64,000 nucleotides of DNA from Flammeovirga sp. OC4 (GCF_000812565.1 NZ_JTAM01000009.1:1-64000), one strand, 5' to 3'. Shown: positions 45,034 through 53,833, counted from the first letter of the stretch. Notes: a model not told the origin generated them from the letters alone. A program made the numbers and translations.

Positions 45034-45861
45034 ATGAAAACTTTCTGCAAATTTAATCAACTTCGAAGTTATATTCTGCTATCATTGACCACAATCGGGT
45101 TTTACAACTGTCAACCACTACCAGAAGATTCAACTGCACAAGTATCGAATAAAAAATATTCTATAGAAGAAGCCTTCACCATTGTTTCAAAAGAAAACGA
45201 TGTAGCTAGAACTCTTTACACTAAAGCCATTGTAGGTGCAGGTAAAAAGAAAGGTTTGAAATTTGACGAGGATTGGGAAAAAGATCACATTGAGGCAGGG
45301 CCACTACCTGCATTATTCTTAAGAGGAATTGCCGGTGATATTCGTAAAAAAGGAGAGGTGCCATTAGGATTATTCCTAGGTTCTGATTTCCCAATTAGAA
45401 AATCCAATAAATTCAAAGGTAAGCAAGCTGAACTTTTTGCTGAAATGAGAAAAGATGAGCAACCTAAGTTCTTCTACGATGCTGAAAACAAGTTGTATAC
45501 AGCAATGTTCCCTGATTTTGCATCTGCAGGTGCTTGTGTAAGCTGCCACAATAAACACCCTGAAACGACAAAAGCCGATTGGGTATTGGGTGATATTCAA
45601 GGAGCTACAACATGGACTTACCCTGAAGATTCTGTAAGTTTTGAAGAATTAGAAGGTATGATCATGGCCTACAGAAATGGTGCTGCTAATACTTTCCAAA
45701 AATACATTGACAAAACAAAAACATTCAAAGAAAGTGATATACCAGTCGTTGGTGAAGAATGGCCTTCAGGAGGTTACCAATTACCAAGTCCAAATATTTT
45801 CTTGGATAGTGTAGGCCTATTAACTTCTGAAGAAACTTTAAGTGGTATTCTGAAATTATAA
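45034..45861 (+). CDS. DUF3365 (Tll0287-like) c-type heme protein, exported
   Basis: 275 residues. An N-terminal hydrophobic segment (about 10-27, ending GFYNC) can serve as a signal, possibly lipoprotein. The DUF3365 domain (about 45-190) has the landmark FRGIAGDIRKKGE-like region and one CVSCH heme-c motif (about 169-173) followed by NKHPETTKADWVLGDIQGA. Members are PAS-like c-heme proteins, some of them sensor domains. Here no output domain is fused, so it may be an electron carrier or periplasmic redox sensor. It follows the globin by 150 bp in the heme/electron-transfer cluster. Confidence 0.85.
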   Translation: MKTFCKFNQLRSYILLSLTTIGFYNCQPLPEDSTAQVSNKKYSIEEAFTIVSKENDVARTLYTKAIVGAGKKKGLKFDEDWEKDHIEAGPLPALFLRGIAGDIRKKGEVPLGLFLGSDFPIRKSNKFKGKQAELFAEMRKDEQPKFFYDAENKLYTAMFPDFASAGACVSCHNKHPETTKADWVLGDIQGATTWTYPEDSVSFEELEGMIMAYRNGAANTFQKYIDKTKTFKESDIPVVGEEWPSGGYQLPSPNIFLDSVGLLTSEETLSGILKL

Positions 45862-45898
45862 TATAAAGTCTTAGTACTAAAATTACCTGTTGTTGTGC

Positions 45899-45980
45899 GA
45901 CTCCCCTCTAGGTTTCATATTTTTTTGACAAAATACGTATATCTATTTTAAAATCTACTTTTCATCTTTTGAGGGGAGTC
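45899..45980. repeat. 10-bp inverted repeat flanking the gap before the cytochrome-b-like gene
   Basis: GACTCCCCTC (45899-45908) and GAGGGGAGTC (45971-45980) are exact complements, 62 bp apart, in very AT-rich DNA. The second arm lies 20 bp before the start of the next gene. It could be a bipartite operator or an RNA stem that regulates the downstream half of the cluster. Confidence 0.5.
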
Positions 45981-46000
45981 TACATTTAATTAATTCAGTT

Positions 46001-46477
46001 ATGCATAAATTAAAGTTTATATACATTGGCTCTTTTCTATTTGCTCTATTTGTAATTCAAGATGTTTTTGAGTTAAGATGGGAAGCATTATATGAACTAC
46101 AAGAAGAGCAAATGTATAGGAGATGGTCAGGATTGGGTGTGCTATTAGTGATCCTATTCCAATGGACCTTGAGTTTAGTAAGAAGTGTACCAAGATGGGA
46201 AGATAAATCTATTGTATTTCATAAAATACATAATTGGTTAGGAGCATTTACTCCGTTGATATTTTATGTTCATTCTATGGAATTAGGTTTTGCCTATTTA
46301 TTAGTATTGAGTATTACATTCTTCAGTAATTTTATCATGGGGATGTTCAACTTTGATGTTATCAGAAGTAAGTCTCAATTGTTCTTTCAAGGTTGGATGA
46401 TTGTTCATGTTTCGCTATCAGTATTTATCACATCTCTTACGTTCTATCACATTTGGGTCGTTTTCTTTTACGAATAA
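46001..46477 (+). CDS. Predicted di-heme b membrane protein, ferric-reductase/NOX-like core
   Basis: 158 residues with five predicted membrane helices (about 6-25, 42-60, 76-95, 97-116, 130-156). Two His pairs sit on the third and fifth helix: His77/His91 and His136/His150, each 14 residues apart, the spacing used to hold two stacked b hemes in cytochrome b and on TM3/TM5 of NOX and ferric reductases. No family name is recognised from sequence alone. The next gene, 18 bp downstream, is a NOX-type flavin reductase with a ferredoxin domain, so the two may form a split membrane oxidoreductase. Heme binding is inferred from the His pattern and context. Confidence 0.75.
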   Translation: MHKLKFIYIGSFLFALFVIQDVFELRWEALYELQEEQMYRRWSGLGVLLVILFQWTLSLVRSVPRWEDKSIVFHKIHNWLGAFTPLIFYVHSMELGFAYLLVLSITFFSNFIMGMFNFDVIRSKSQLFFQGWMIVHVSLSVFITSLTFYHIWVVFFYE

Positions 46478-46495
46478 ACCTTAAAATCAACTCCC

Positions 46496-47554
46496 ATGGA
46501 AAAAATTAAAACGCTAAAAGTTACGGATGTCATCAAGGAAACGAATGATGCGATCAGTATACATTTCAAACAGCCTTTTTTCAAAAAAATAAAATATACT
46601 CCAGGACAATTTCTGACACTATTGGTCAATGTTGATGATAAAGTGCTTAGACGTTGTTATTCTCTAAACAGTGCTCCCAAAGTAGATCAAACTATTAGTG
46701 TTACTGTAAAGAGAATTAAAGATGGTAAAGTATCTAATTTCCTTTTCGACACTGTAAAGAAAGGAGATAAAATAAAAGTGCTTTACCCAATGGGTGAATT
46801 CACAATGCAACCTGACCCTAATAAAAAGAGACACATTGTTCTTTTTGGAGCCGGTAGTGGTATTACACCTTTATTTTCTATTCTAAAATCAACTTTATAC
46901 AAAGAACCCAAGAGTATCGTTTCTCTATTTTATGGAAATAGAGATATTGAATCAATTATATTTAATGAACTCTTAGCTAAAATAAAAAGCGAATTTCCAG
47001 AGCGCTTAAACTTAATTCATATCCTTGAGAAACCTGGTGATTTTAGCGATTGCTATAAGGGAAGGGTTGAGAGAAGTCAAGTTCCAGTTTATTTAGAAAA
47101 AGTCCCTAAGTGGCCCGTTGAAGAAACAGAATATTTTATCTGCGGTCCATCTGGAATGATGAATGAAGCGGAAGAAGGGTTGAAATTAAGTTTAGTACCT
47201 GAAAAATATATTCATATTGAACGTTTTTCTGCTCCGCCACCTTCTGCTCAAGAAATCCAACAGCAAGGTGCATTTTTGGAAAACAGAGAAATTAAAATCA
47301 AACACAAAGAGAAATCTTACCAATTTACTGTCCCTGCCAAGAATAACATCTTAGAGGCAGCATTGGATGAGAAAATTAAGTTGCCTTATGTTTGTATGGA
47401 TGGGATTTGTGGAAGTTGTAAGGCCAAAGTCACATCTGGTGAAGTATTTATGCGAAAAGGCCATGTGCTCACTCCAAAAGAAGTAGAGGAAGGGTACATA
47501 CTGCCTTGTATCTGTAATCCGGTCACTAACAATGTAGTGATTGAGTATGCATAA
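46496..47554 (+). CDS. Ferredoxin-NAD(P)H reductase with C-terminal 2Fe-2S domain (PaaE-like)
   Basis: 352 residues. FAD domain (about 1-105) with RRCYSLNSAP; NAD(P) domain (about 110-240) with LFGAGSGITPLFSIL and FICGPSGMM; plant-type ferredoxin domain (about 265-352) with CMDGICGSC and the fourth Cys in LPCICNP. The order FAD-NAD-2Fe2S is that of PaaE/HmpX-type reductases. It moves electrons from NAD(P)H to one-electron acceptors in the cytoplasm. Directly after the di-heme-b candidate and before a multiheme cytochrome; the globin of the cluster would be another possible acceptor. Confidence 0.93.
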   Translation: MEKIKTLKVTDVIKETNDAISIHFKQPFFKKIKYTPGQFLTLLVNVDDKVLRRCYSLNSAPKVDQTISVTVKRIKDGKVSNFLFDTVKKGDKIKVLYPMGEFTMQPDPNKKRHIVLFGAGSGITPLFSILKSTLYKEPKSIVSLFYGNRDIESIIFNELLAKIKSEFPERLNLIHILEKPGDFSDCYKGRVERSQVPVYLEKVPKWPVEETEYFICGPSGMMNEAEEGLKLSLVPEKYIHIERFSAPPPSAQEIQQQGAFLENREIKIKHKEKSYQFTVPAKNNILEAALDEKIKLPYVCMDGICGSCKAKVTSGEVFMRKGHVLTPKEVEEGYILPCICNPVTNNVVIEYA

Positions 47555-47595
47555 TCTTTTCGATTATCACTTTACAGACAACAAAAGAAAGATCT

Positions 47596-48408
47596 TTGAA
47601 TCAATGCTACATGAATGGTTTTCACAATGCGTTATGGGAGTTAGCAAAAGTCAACCTTGTAGCATTTGATTCTCTCCCAAAAAAAACTTTAAAGCATCAA
47701 CAAATGTTTAAAATAAGCAGAAAAAGAAAGAGACAATTTATAGGGATGTGTACAGGTATATTTATCTCTGCTATTACCTATGTAACACTTTCTCTTCCAC
47801 AAAATGATGATTTCCTTTCTAAAGGACCTCTTAATACAGGACATGAAAATCTTCAGTGTGAAACTTGTCATACACCCGCTAAAGGTAATGTATTCCAGCA
47901 AGCACAGGCGAATTTTATGCATACTGTAGGTCTTAGAAGAACTGAAGCAGATTTTGGAGCTCAAAATGTTGATAACCAAAAATGTTTGGATTGTCATGAT
48001 AGAGCAAACGATAGGCATCCATTGCATCGTTTTGAAGAACCACGATTTGCTCAGGCTAGAAAAGACATTGGAGTGACTGAATGTGAATCGTGTCATCAAG
48101 AACATAATGGAGTTCGTATTACTCAAACTAATATTGGTTACTGTCAATCTTGCCATGAAGATACAGAGATGAAAAATGACCCTCTAGAAGTATCTCACAA
48201 AGAATTGATAGGTCAAAAAAGATGGAATACATGTCTACAATGTCATGATTTTCATGGAAACCATATTTTCCATGCTGCTGAATCTCTGAAGGATACCATT
48301 CCTGTACAAGAGATTAAGGCTTATTTTGCTGGAGGTAATTCACCTTATGCAAAAGAAAAGAAATACTATGCGACAACCGAAGAAGAACTAAAAAACAACA
48401 AGAATTAA
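47596..48408 (+). CDS. Membrane-anchored pentaheme cytochrome c
   Basis: 270 residues with five CXXCH motifs: CETCH (88-92), CLDCH (130-134), CESCH (163-167), CQSCH (183-187) and CLQCH (213-217), plus extra His (e.g. RHPLHRF, HQEH) for bis-His ligation. One N-terminal transmembrane helix (about 48-66) after a basic KISRKRKRQ stretch anchors it with the hemes outside. The better start may be the ATG at 47704, which places the basic stretch at the N-terminus. It is cytochrome c3/NapC-NrfH-like only in general sense. As last gene of the cluster it probably takes electrons from the membrane b hemes to an unknown periplasmic acceptor. Confidence 0.9.
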   Translation: MNQCYMNGFHNALWELAKVNLVAFDSLPKKTLKHQQMFKISRKRKRQFIGMCTGIFISAITYVTLSLPQNDDFLSKGPLNTGHENLQCETCHTPAKGNVFQQAQANFMHTVGLRRTEADFGAQNVDNQKCLDCHDRANDRHPLHRFEEPRFAQARKDIGVTECESCHQEHNGVRITQTNIGYCQSCHEDTEMKNDPLEVSHKELIGQKRWNTCLQCHDFHGNHIFHAAESLKDTIPVQEIKAYFAGGNSPYAKEKKYYATTEEELKNNKN

Positions 48409-48508
48409 TCTTCATTTTATGGCTTAGAGTGGTATTTTTCGTTCAATTATGTAAATTGATGTGGATAAAAACAATACTTCAATTTTTACATTTTTGAGCT
48501 AAACTATA

Positions 48509-48979
48509 ATGAGTACTACAAAATCGAAATATGATGTTTTATTTGAGGAAATTTCATCAATTGCAGATAGAGCATCTTCTCGTAGTCAAGAAAATAAATT
48601 AAAATCGTTCAGAATTTATCTAGGAATTGCGATAGCATCAGCATTGATTACCATCTTGGTCGCAGTATCTAATGATGTACCACTAGCTTATCAATTACAT
48701 GCAAAAATAGTAACCTTATTATTAAGTGGGGTGACTACGGTATTGGCAGCTTGGGATGGCTTTTTCAACCATAAACAACTTTGGATTAACTATGGTGAAT
48801 CAAGAAATCAGTTACGTGCTATTCAACTAAAAATGAAAATGATGGATGAAAAGCAAAGATCTGATGAAGAGGTCTTAGAACAGATTTTTAATGAATTTCA
48901 GGAGGTAATGCATAATGGTAATTCAAACTGGAAAACATTAAGAATGGAAAAGGTAGAAGTAACAAATTCAAAGGAATAA
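48509..48979 (+). CDS. SLATT-domain (DUF4231-type) two-helix membrane protein
   Basis: 156 residues: helical N-terminus (1-33), two transmembrane helices (about 34-53 and 64-82), then a cytoplasmic helical tail with the typical WDGFFNHKQLWINYGESRNQ segment. The SLATT superfamily is predicted to form membrane pores as effectors in bacterial conflict systems, usually beside a nucleotide-second-messenger synthase or other sensor. No SMODS/CD-NTase, SLOG or TIR neighbour is visible, so it is an orphan here. A terminator-like hairpin follows at 49029. Confidence 0.75.
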   Translation: MSTTKSKYDVLFEEISSIADRASSRSQENKLKSFRIYLGIAIASALITILVAVSNDVPLAYQLHAKIVTLLLSGVTTVLAAWDGFFNHKQLWINYGESRNQLRAIQLKMKMMDEKQRSDEEVLEQIFNEFQEVMHNGNSNWKTLRMEKVEVTNSKE

Positions 48980-49028
48980 AAGATACTACCCGAAAATTAA
49001 ACTGAATCTAATGTAATATATGAATTTT

Positions 49029-49058
49029 AGGCTCTTCATTGATTTGGAGGGCCTTTTA
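49029..49058 (+). terminator. Intrinsic terminator after the SLATT gene
   Basis: AGGCTCTTC (49029-49037) pairs with GGAGGGCCT (49046-49054) with two G-U pairs, followed by TTTT. Confidence 0.65.
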
Positions 49059-49226
49059 CGTTTACAATTTCCTCATTGCTTGTTATTATATTGTAAACTA
49101 AGTTTTCGAATATTTATGATTTTTAGAAATCAGGAGATTTCTGTTGATCTGTAGGACACGAATGCCGCTAACGCTTAACATTCGCGCCAGTGGCATTCTA
49201 CCCAATTCGTTTGGCAGTACTTTCCT

Positions 49227-49349
49227 CGGCCTTGAAGGGAGGTACAACTAAATGATTGCCTAATTACAAAACAAAAGACAAAGGTCTTATAATTATCCTT
49301 TAAAAAACAGTTCTGTAGGGTCGTTGCATTGCAACGTCCTCACGAACCA
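49227..49349 (-). repeat. Dispersed palindromic repeat, copy B
   Basis: On the minus strand it begins TGGTTCGTGAGGACGTTGCA, has the same CGTTGCAATGCAACG palindrome and CCCTACAG, then TTTGTCTTTTG, TGTAAT and ATCATT blocks in the order found in copy A. The terminal CGGCCTTGAAGGG block is inverted relative to copy A. Confidence 0.7.
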
Positions 49350-49624
49350 TAGATTGGTTGATTTATTTCTTGTTCTATTTTCCTTAGAGATTTATGAAGA
49401 AACTGAAGATATAATTGAGTGGGCGAGGGAAATGAAAATAAAACCGGAAGACTTTGTTGATTATTACAGGCGTTTGTAGCACATAGTGAATCAGATAAAG
49501 TTGAGAATAGGTAAAATTGACGCAGGTATTTTTTCTTTTGTTACCAATTTAGGACAGGAGTCATGAAAAATTATTAAAACTTTAGTAGAATTATACACTA
49601 GAGCATGTCAAAGCATGCTCTAGT

Positions 49625-50965
49625 TTAAATCAATCCCCTCGCTTTTAGCTCTAGGTATTTATTAATAGTATCTACATTCAATTTTTCTGGGGTAGTTAAT
49701 ATTGTATGAATACCATTTTGCTGTAATTCTTTTGCTATAAACCTTCTTTCTAAAATATTTTCCTCTTGTAAGGCTTTTTTATAAATGTCATCCACACTGT
49801 GTGTCTGTTTTTTTAAAGCTTCTTTTATCTCAGTATCTTCAAAAAGTACAACTACAAGTAGGTGTTTTTGTGTTAACCTTTTAAGGTAAGGGAGCTTTCT
49901 TTTTAGGCTTTCTTTATGAGTAATGTTCGTAAAGAAAAGTAGAAGACTTCTTTGTTTAATTTGTCGGCGTAATAACGTAGTGACTTTCGCAAAATCAGTT
50001 TCTTTAAAACTAGGATTAAGGTTATAAAGTTGTTCTAGGACATTTTTCATTTGCCCTGAATTCCTACTTGCCTTCAAGAAATTGCTGGTATTATAATCAA
50101 AAGCTGAAACACCAATCAAGTCCTGTTTCACCTGAGCAATATGTAGTAAGATCAAACTTGCATTGATGGAATAGTCCAATAAAGTCATGCCATCAAAAGG
50201 TAGTTTCATGTTCCTACTCATATCCAAAACGGCATAAACCTGTTGTGCTTTTTCATCTTGATAATGATTTACCATCAATTGTTGAGAACGAGCAGTGGCC
50301 ATCCAATTGATTGTTCTGAAATCATCTCCCGCAACATATTCTTTGATTTGGTCGAATTCTTTTTGTTGCCCAACTCTTCGTACTTTTTTTATACCGCCTT
50401 CCATATGTCCGGTATTGAAAGCCATTAATTCGTACTGTTTCAATTTATTGAAAGAGGGGTACACTTTTACAGATTGAATGCTACAATTTTGTTTTAGCTT
50501 TCTTCTGACCAAACCAAGCTTAGATTTGACAAATATAATTAGGTCTCCAAAGTGGTATTCACCTCTTTCTTTTGGAGTGATTTCATACGTTATATTTTTT
50601 TCTTCGGAAGGTTTTAATCGAAACTGAAACTTCAAATCCCTTAACTGAAATGCTATTGGCGCCTCATCAATTAACTCAAGGTCTAAAGTTTGAATACCTT
50701 TATTGACAGTATACAGTGAAATTTTATTTTGTTCTCCATTGGAAAGTCTTTCAGGTGTTACTCGATCAGCATACAACTCTTTTTTGATGGAAAAAAGAAG
50801 TACAATATCTAATAGTAATAACACCCCAAATAATAGAGAGAGAATCCCTATGAATCCAAATAGAACTGGAAAAAAGTAGGAGATGATAAATAAGAAAACA
50901 ATTCCACTACCGATTTGATAAAAACGGTCAGCAAAGAAGATTTGTTTATAAAAACGCATAAGCAA
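49625..50965 (-). CDS. Membrane DUF58 protein of the MoxR cluster
   Basis: 446 residues with two N-terminal membrane helices (about 17-35 and 36-58), a beta-rich periplasmic/linker part, and a C-terminal DUF58 domain: EFDQIKEYVAGDDFRTINWM, then the VWA-like VYAVLDMSRNMKLPF (D-x-S motif) and SLLLFFTNITH. It starts one base after the moxR stop. Such proteins are thought to be assembled or remodelled with MoxR AAA+ ATPases in envelope stress and motility. Last gene of a six-gene minus-strand run. Confidence 0.9.
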   Translation of the reverse strand: MLMRFYKQIFFADRFYQIGSGIVFLFIISYFFPVLFGFIGILSLLFGVLLLLDIVLLFSIKKELYADRVTPERLSNGEQNKISLYTVNKGIQTLDLELIDEAPIAFQLRDLKFQFRLKPSEEKNITYEITPKERGEYHFGDLIIFVKSKLGLVRRKLKQNCSIQSVKVYPSFNKLKQYELMAFNTGHMEGGIKKVRRVGQQKEFDQIKEYVAGDDFRTINWMATARSQQLMVNHYQDEKAQQVYAVLDMSRNMKLPFDGMTLLDYSINASLILLHIAQVKQDLIGVSAFDYNTSNFLKASRNSGQMKNVLEQLYNLNPSFKETDFAKVTTLLRRQIKQRSLLLFFTNITHKESLKRKLPYLKRLTQKHLLVVVLFEDTEIKEALKKQTHSVDDIYKKALQEENILERRFIAKELQQNGIHTILTTPEKLNVDTINKYLELKARGLI

Positions 50966-51952
50966 TTATCTAGGAACTTCTACTGTATGGACAATTTTAT
51001 CAATGATACGGTCCATACTTTCACCTTCCATTTCTTTTTCTGCTGTCATGATCAAACGGTGTCTTAATACTGGTTTGATCACATAGGCAATATCGTCTGG
51101 AGTTACAAAATCTCTACCTTGTAAACAAGCCCATGCTTTTGAGGCATTCAATAAGGCAACACCTGCACGAGGAGAGGCTCCCAAATAGAGTTCTCCACTC
51201 ATTCTTGTCTTTCGGATCAGTTTTAAGATATAAGCTAATAAATCATCTTTTACAATTACCTTTTTAGCTAAGTTCCTAAATTCTTTTAGCTTTTCTGGAG
51301 AAAGTTTAAACTCTTCGTCAATAAGTTCAGAAGGGCTCTGATGCTGATGGTGCATCAATAATACTTCCAATTCATCTTGTTCTTCTGGATAATCTAAGTC
51401 TATTTTGAAAAGAAAACGATCCAATTGAGCTTCAGGTAAGGGGTAAGTGCCTTCTTGTTCAACAGGGTTTTGTGTACCAATCACTAAGAAGGGTTCTTTC
51501 ATTGGATATTGGTTGCCATCGTATGTAATTTGACGTTCTTCCATTACTTCAAAAAGGGAAGCTTGTGTCTTAGCAGGGGCTCTATTGATTTCATCTGTTA
51601 AGATGATATTTCCAAAAACGGGTCCTTTTCTAAATTCGAAAGCATTGGTCGAAGCATTATATATATTAGTTCCAATAACATCTGAAGGCATTAAATCTGG
51701 TGTAAATTGAATTCTAGAATATTGTCCATCGATCATAACAGCCAACGTTTTAGCCGTTAATGTTTTGGCCACACCTGGTACACCTTCTAATAATACATGT
51801 CCATCAGCTAAAATAGCAGTTAATAAAAGATCAATCGTTTTATGTTGTCCTTTAATAACCTTATTGATTCCCTCTCTCAGTTTATTTAAATCTTCAATTA
51901 AAGCAGATGTATCAATTCTATTTTCGAAGTTATCTATAATATTATCTTCCAT
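50966..51952 (-). CDS. MoxR-family AAA+ ATPase
   Basis: 328 residues. Walker A GVPGVAKTL, Walker B IILTDEINRAPAKTQ, sensor 1 VIGTQNPVEQEGTYPLPEAQ, arginine finger LDRFLFKI, and sensor 2 GASPRAGVALLNASKAWA. MoxR ATPases act as chaperones that mature or activate partner complexes with VWA/DUF58 proteins. Tightly linked to DUF4350 upstream (2 bp) and DUF58 downstream (0 bp). Confidence 0.95.
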   Translation of the reverse strand: MEDNIIDNFENRIDTSALIEDLNKLREGINKVIKGQHKTIDLLLTAILADGHVLLEGVPGVAKTLTAKTLAVMIDGQYSRIQFTPDLMPSDVIGTNIYNASTNAFEFRKGPVFGNIILTDEINRAPAKTQASLFEVMEERQITYDGNQYPMKEPFLVIGTQNPVEQEGTYPLPEAQLDRFLFKIDLDYPEEQDELEVLLMHHQHQSPSELIDEEFKLSPEKLKEFRNLAKKVIVKDDLLAYILKLIRKTRMSGELYLGASPRAGVALLNASKAWACLQGRDFVTPDDIAYVIKPVLRHRLIMTAEKEMEGESMDRIIDKIVHTVEVPR

Positions 51953-51954
51953 AT

Positions 51955-53160
51955 TTATATTTCTTTAGAATAAAAGTCGTCTATTAATTCATTTACTTTG
52001 ATGAAACCACCATCCGTCATTGAGTGTTTGATTTCTCGGTCTAGAGAGATGAATAGTTTCTTTATATCTTCTTCCTTAATACCTGACCGGAAAGAAAGGA
52101 GTTCTAACTCTTCATTGATTTCCTCCTTATTGAGGTTGATATTATATTTGTTTTTAATGTGATTCAATAAATACCTTTTCCTCTTGATCAAAATATTTTT
52201 ATTGTCTTTCTGTCCTAAATAAAGTTGTCCAAGTGTATTTACAAACTTCAAACTGTCATTAGACGGGGGAGTGAGTTCAGGAATAGCTCTTTGTTCTCTT
52301 TTGATTTCAAAAATAAGATAGATGAAAATGATAATGAGAAATAATTGAACAGCTTCTCGTAATCCATTTCTCGCTAAAATTACTCTAAGCGTTGAAGCAT
52401 GTCCTTTTCTTCCTAGTGCGTAATATTCCGATCTTATGTAGTTTCCTTTCGGAAGTTCCTTGATGATCTCATTGATTAATTTATTATTATCACCATTTAA
52501 AAGTGCGACATTGGTGAGGATTTTTGGTGTACTCAGTAAATATATAGCTCCTAAACCAACCTTTTGTTTCATAAAAATAGCATTCCCATCTTCATTGTGA
52601 GCTAAAACTTCAATACTTGTAGAATCATAAACCTCAAAAGAACTATTTAGTTCAAATGCCGAAAATTGCCCTTCTTCATCTTTGAGGAATACACTTAATG
52701 TATCGAATTCAAACTCATTTTCTTTAAGGTTGGGTATATCTTTAATCTGTATACTTGCATAACCATAACTCATTTCAAAGTCCAAAGTGTCTTTTAGGTT
52801 ACGACTAAAGTTTTCGGCACCCAAAAGAACAGTACCTCCCATCAAAGCACCCGTGTAGATCGATTTGACACTTTCTTTATCCAATTCCAAACGGTCATTA
52901 ATGATCATTAGATTATTTGAAGTGATATCAACGTTAAGTGAGTCGTATATTTCATAGGCTGTCATCCTAGAATGTTTGATATTGACCTTCATTACGGAGT
53001 CTTTCAACAATTCAGTCAAAGCCTTTGTACCGTAAGGGTCTTTGGAATCTGATCGATAATGAGGTTTCCAATTTGTTTTCTCATCTGAAGTAAACGCTAA
53101 AAAAAAGTAGAGGATAACAGCAAATACCAAGATGATATATTGTTTATTTTGTTTTTTCAT
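51955..53160 (-). CDS. DUF4350 membrane protein
   Basis: 401 residues: N-terminal helix (about 8-24), an extracytoplasmic DUF4350 domain of GATase-like alpha/beta look (LMIINDRLELDKESVKSIYT, GGTVLLGAENFSRNL, GAIYLLSTPKILTN), a second helix (about 278-294), and a cytoplasmic helical tail. Standard member between DUF4129 and MoxR in Bacteroidota MoxR operons. Its start overlaps the DUF4129 gene by 17 bp. Function in the complex is unknown. Confidence 0.85.
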   Translation of the reverse strand: MKKQNKQYIILVFAVILYFFLAFTSDEKTNWKPHYRSDSKDPYGTKALTELLKDSVMKVNIKHSRMTAYEIYDSLNVDITSNNLMIINDRLELDKESVKSIYTGALMGGTVLLGAENFSRNLKDTLDFEMSYGYASIQIKDIPNLKENEFEFDTLSVFLKDEEGQFSAFELNSSFEVYDSTSIEVLAHNEDGNAIFMKQKVGLGAIYLLSTPKILTNVALLNGDNNKLINEIIKELPKGNYIRSEYYALGRKGHASTLRVILARNGLREAVQLFLIIIFIYLIFEIKREQRAIPELTPPSNDSLKFVNTLGQLYLGQKDNKNILIKRKRYLLNHIKNKYNINLNKEEINEELELLSFRSGIKEEDIKKLFISLDREIKHSMTDGGFIKVNELIDDFYSKEI

Positions 53161-53833
53161 GCTGATCTACTGCTTTTTCAAAATCGTAATACATTGTTTC
53201 TAATTGATGTGTTATCGTCTCATTAGCCTCAAATTCTCCGTACCAACAGTATTGAAAATAGACTCCGATGGAGTGGAAAGGTTTTTTTATGAGCTCTTCC
53301 TTTAATTGGAAAAGAATATCATTGTGGTGTTCAACACCTCTAAGATTGATAAATCCTTTCTGGTCTAGTTTATCGATAGCAAGTAGATAATATAACCTTA
53401 CGGTTTCATGGTAATTGTTCGCTTTAATAGCTTCTTCTAATTGATTCGAAAGAGGAATAATACTGTCGTTGGGAGTGTAAATAGAACTAGATCTTTTATG
53501 TTTAATTCTTTGATCTTTTGAGAAGATAATGATACGGCTTGTTTTTAGTATTAAATAAACAGCCCAAATGACTGAGCCAATAATTATAATCCATACTAAG
53601 AGTCTTACCGATGAACCGCCAATTTCAAAGTCTTTACCAAATATTTTATGAAAAAAATCAGACAGCCAATTACCAATCATATCCCATATTGATATATCAT
53701 ATTGGGGGAGTATGTAGGTATATTCGGGTTCTTCTTTTAAACGTTTTAGCGTTTCTTCGGAAAATTCTCGCTCTTGAGCAAAGGATGAAAATGATAAAAA
53801 AAGGAATGAAATGAGGACAATAAGTTTTCGCAT
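53144..53833 (-). CDS. DUF4129-type membrane protein of the MoxR cluster
   Basis: 229 residues from ATG 53833, which gives a signal peptide (MRKLIVLISFLFLSFSSFAQ); the frame extends to 53911 but without a good signal. A transmembrane helix (about 81-100) separates a short periplasmic region (DMIGNWLSDFFHKIFG) from a cytoplasmic helical domain with ANNYHETVRLYYLLAIDKL and NETITHQLETMYYDFEKAV, the usual DUF4129 C-terminus. Part of the MoxR/DUF58 operon. Confidence 0.82.
   Translation of the reverse strand: MRKLIVLISFLFLSFSSFAQEREFSEETLKRLKEEPEYTYILPQYDISIWDMIGNWLSDFFHKIFGKDFEIGGSSVRLLVWIIIIGSVIWAVYLILKTSRIIIFSKDQRIKHKRSSSIYTPNDSIIPLSNQLEEAIKANNYHETVRLYYLLAIDKLDQKGFINLRGVEHHNDILFQLKEELIKKPFHSIGVYFQYCWYGEFEANETITHQLETMYYDFEKAVDQHEKTK

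Larger units (their letters stand above)
48980..49624. other. Intergenic region rich in repeats and a possible gene fragment
   Basis: About 645 bp. Contents: hairpin terminator (49029-49058), a second hairpin with GAATGCCGCT (49160-49169) and AGTGGCATTC (49189-49198), repeat copy B (49227-49349), and a 29-codon coding-like fragment with a stop at 49477-49479 (IYEETEDIIEWAREMKIKPE then DFVDYYRRL). No intact gene. Confidence 0.55.
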
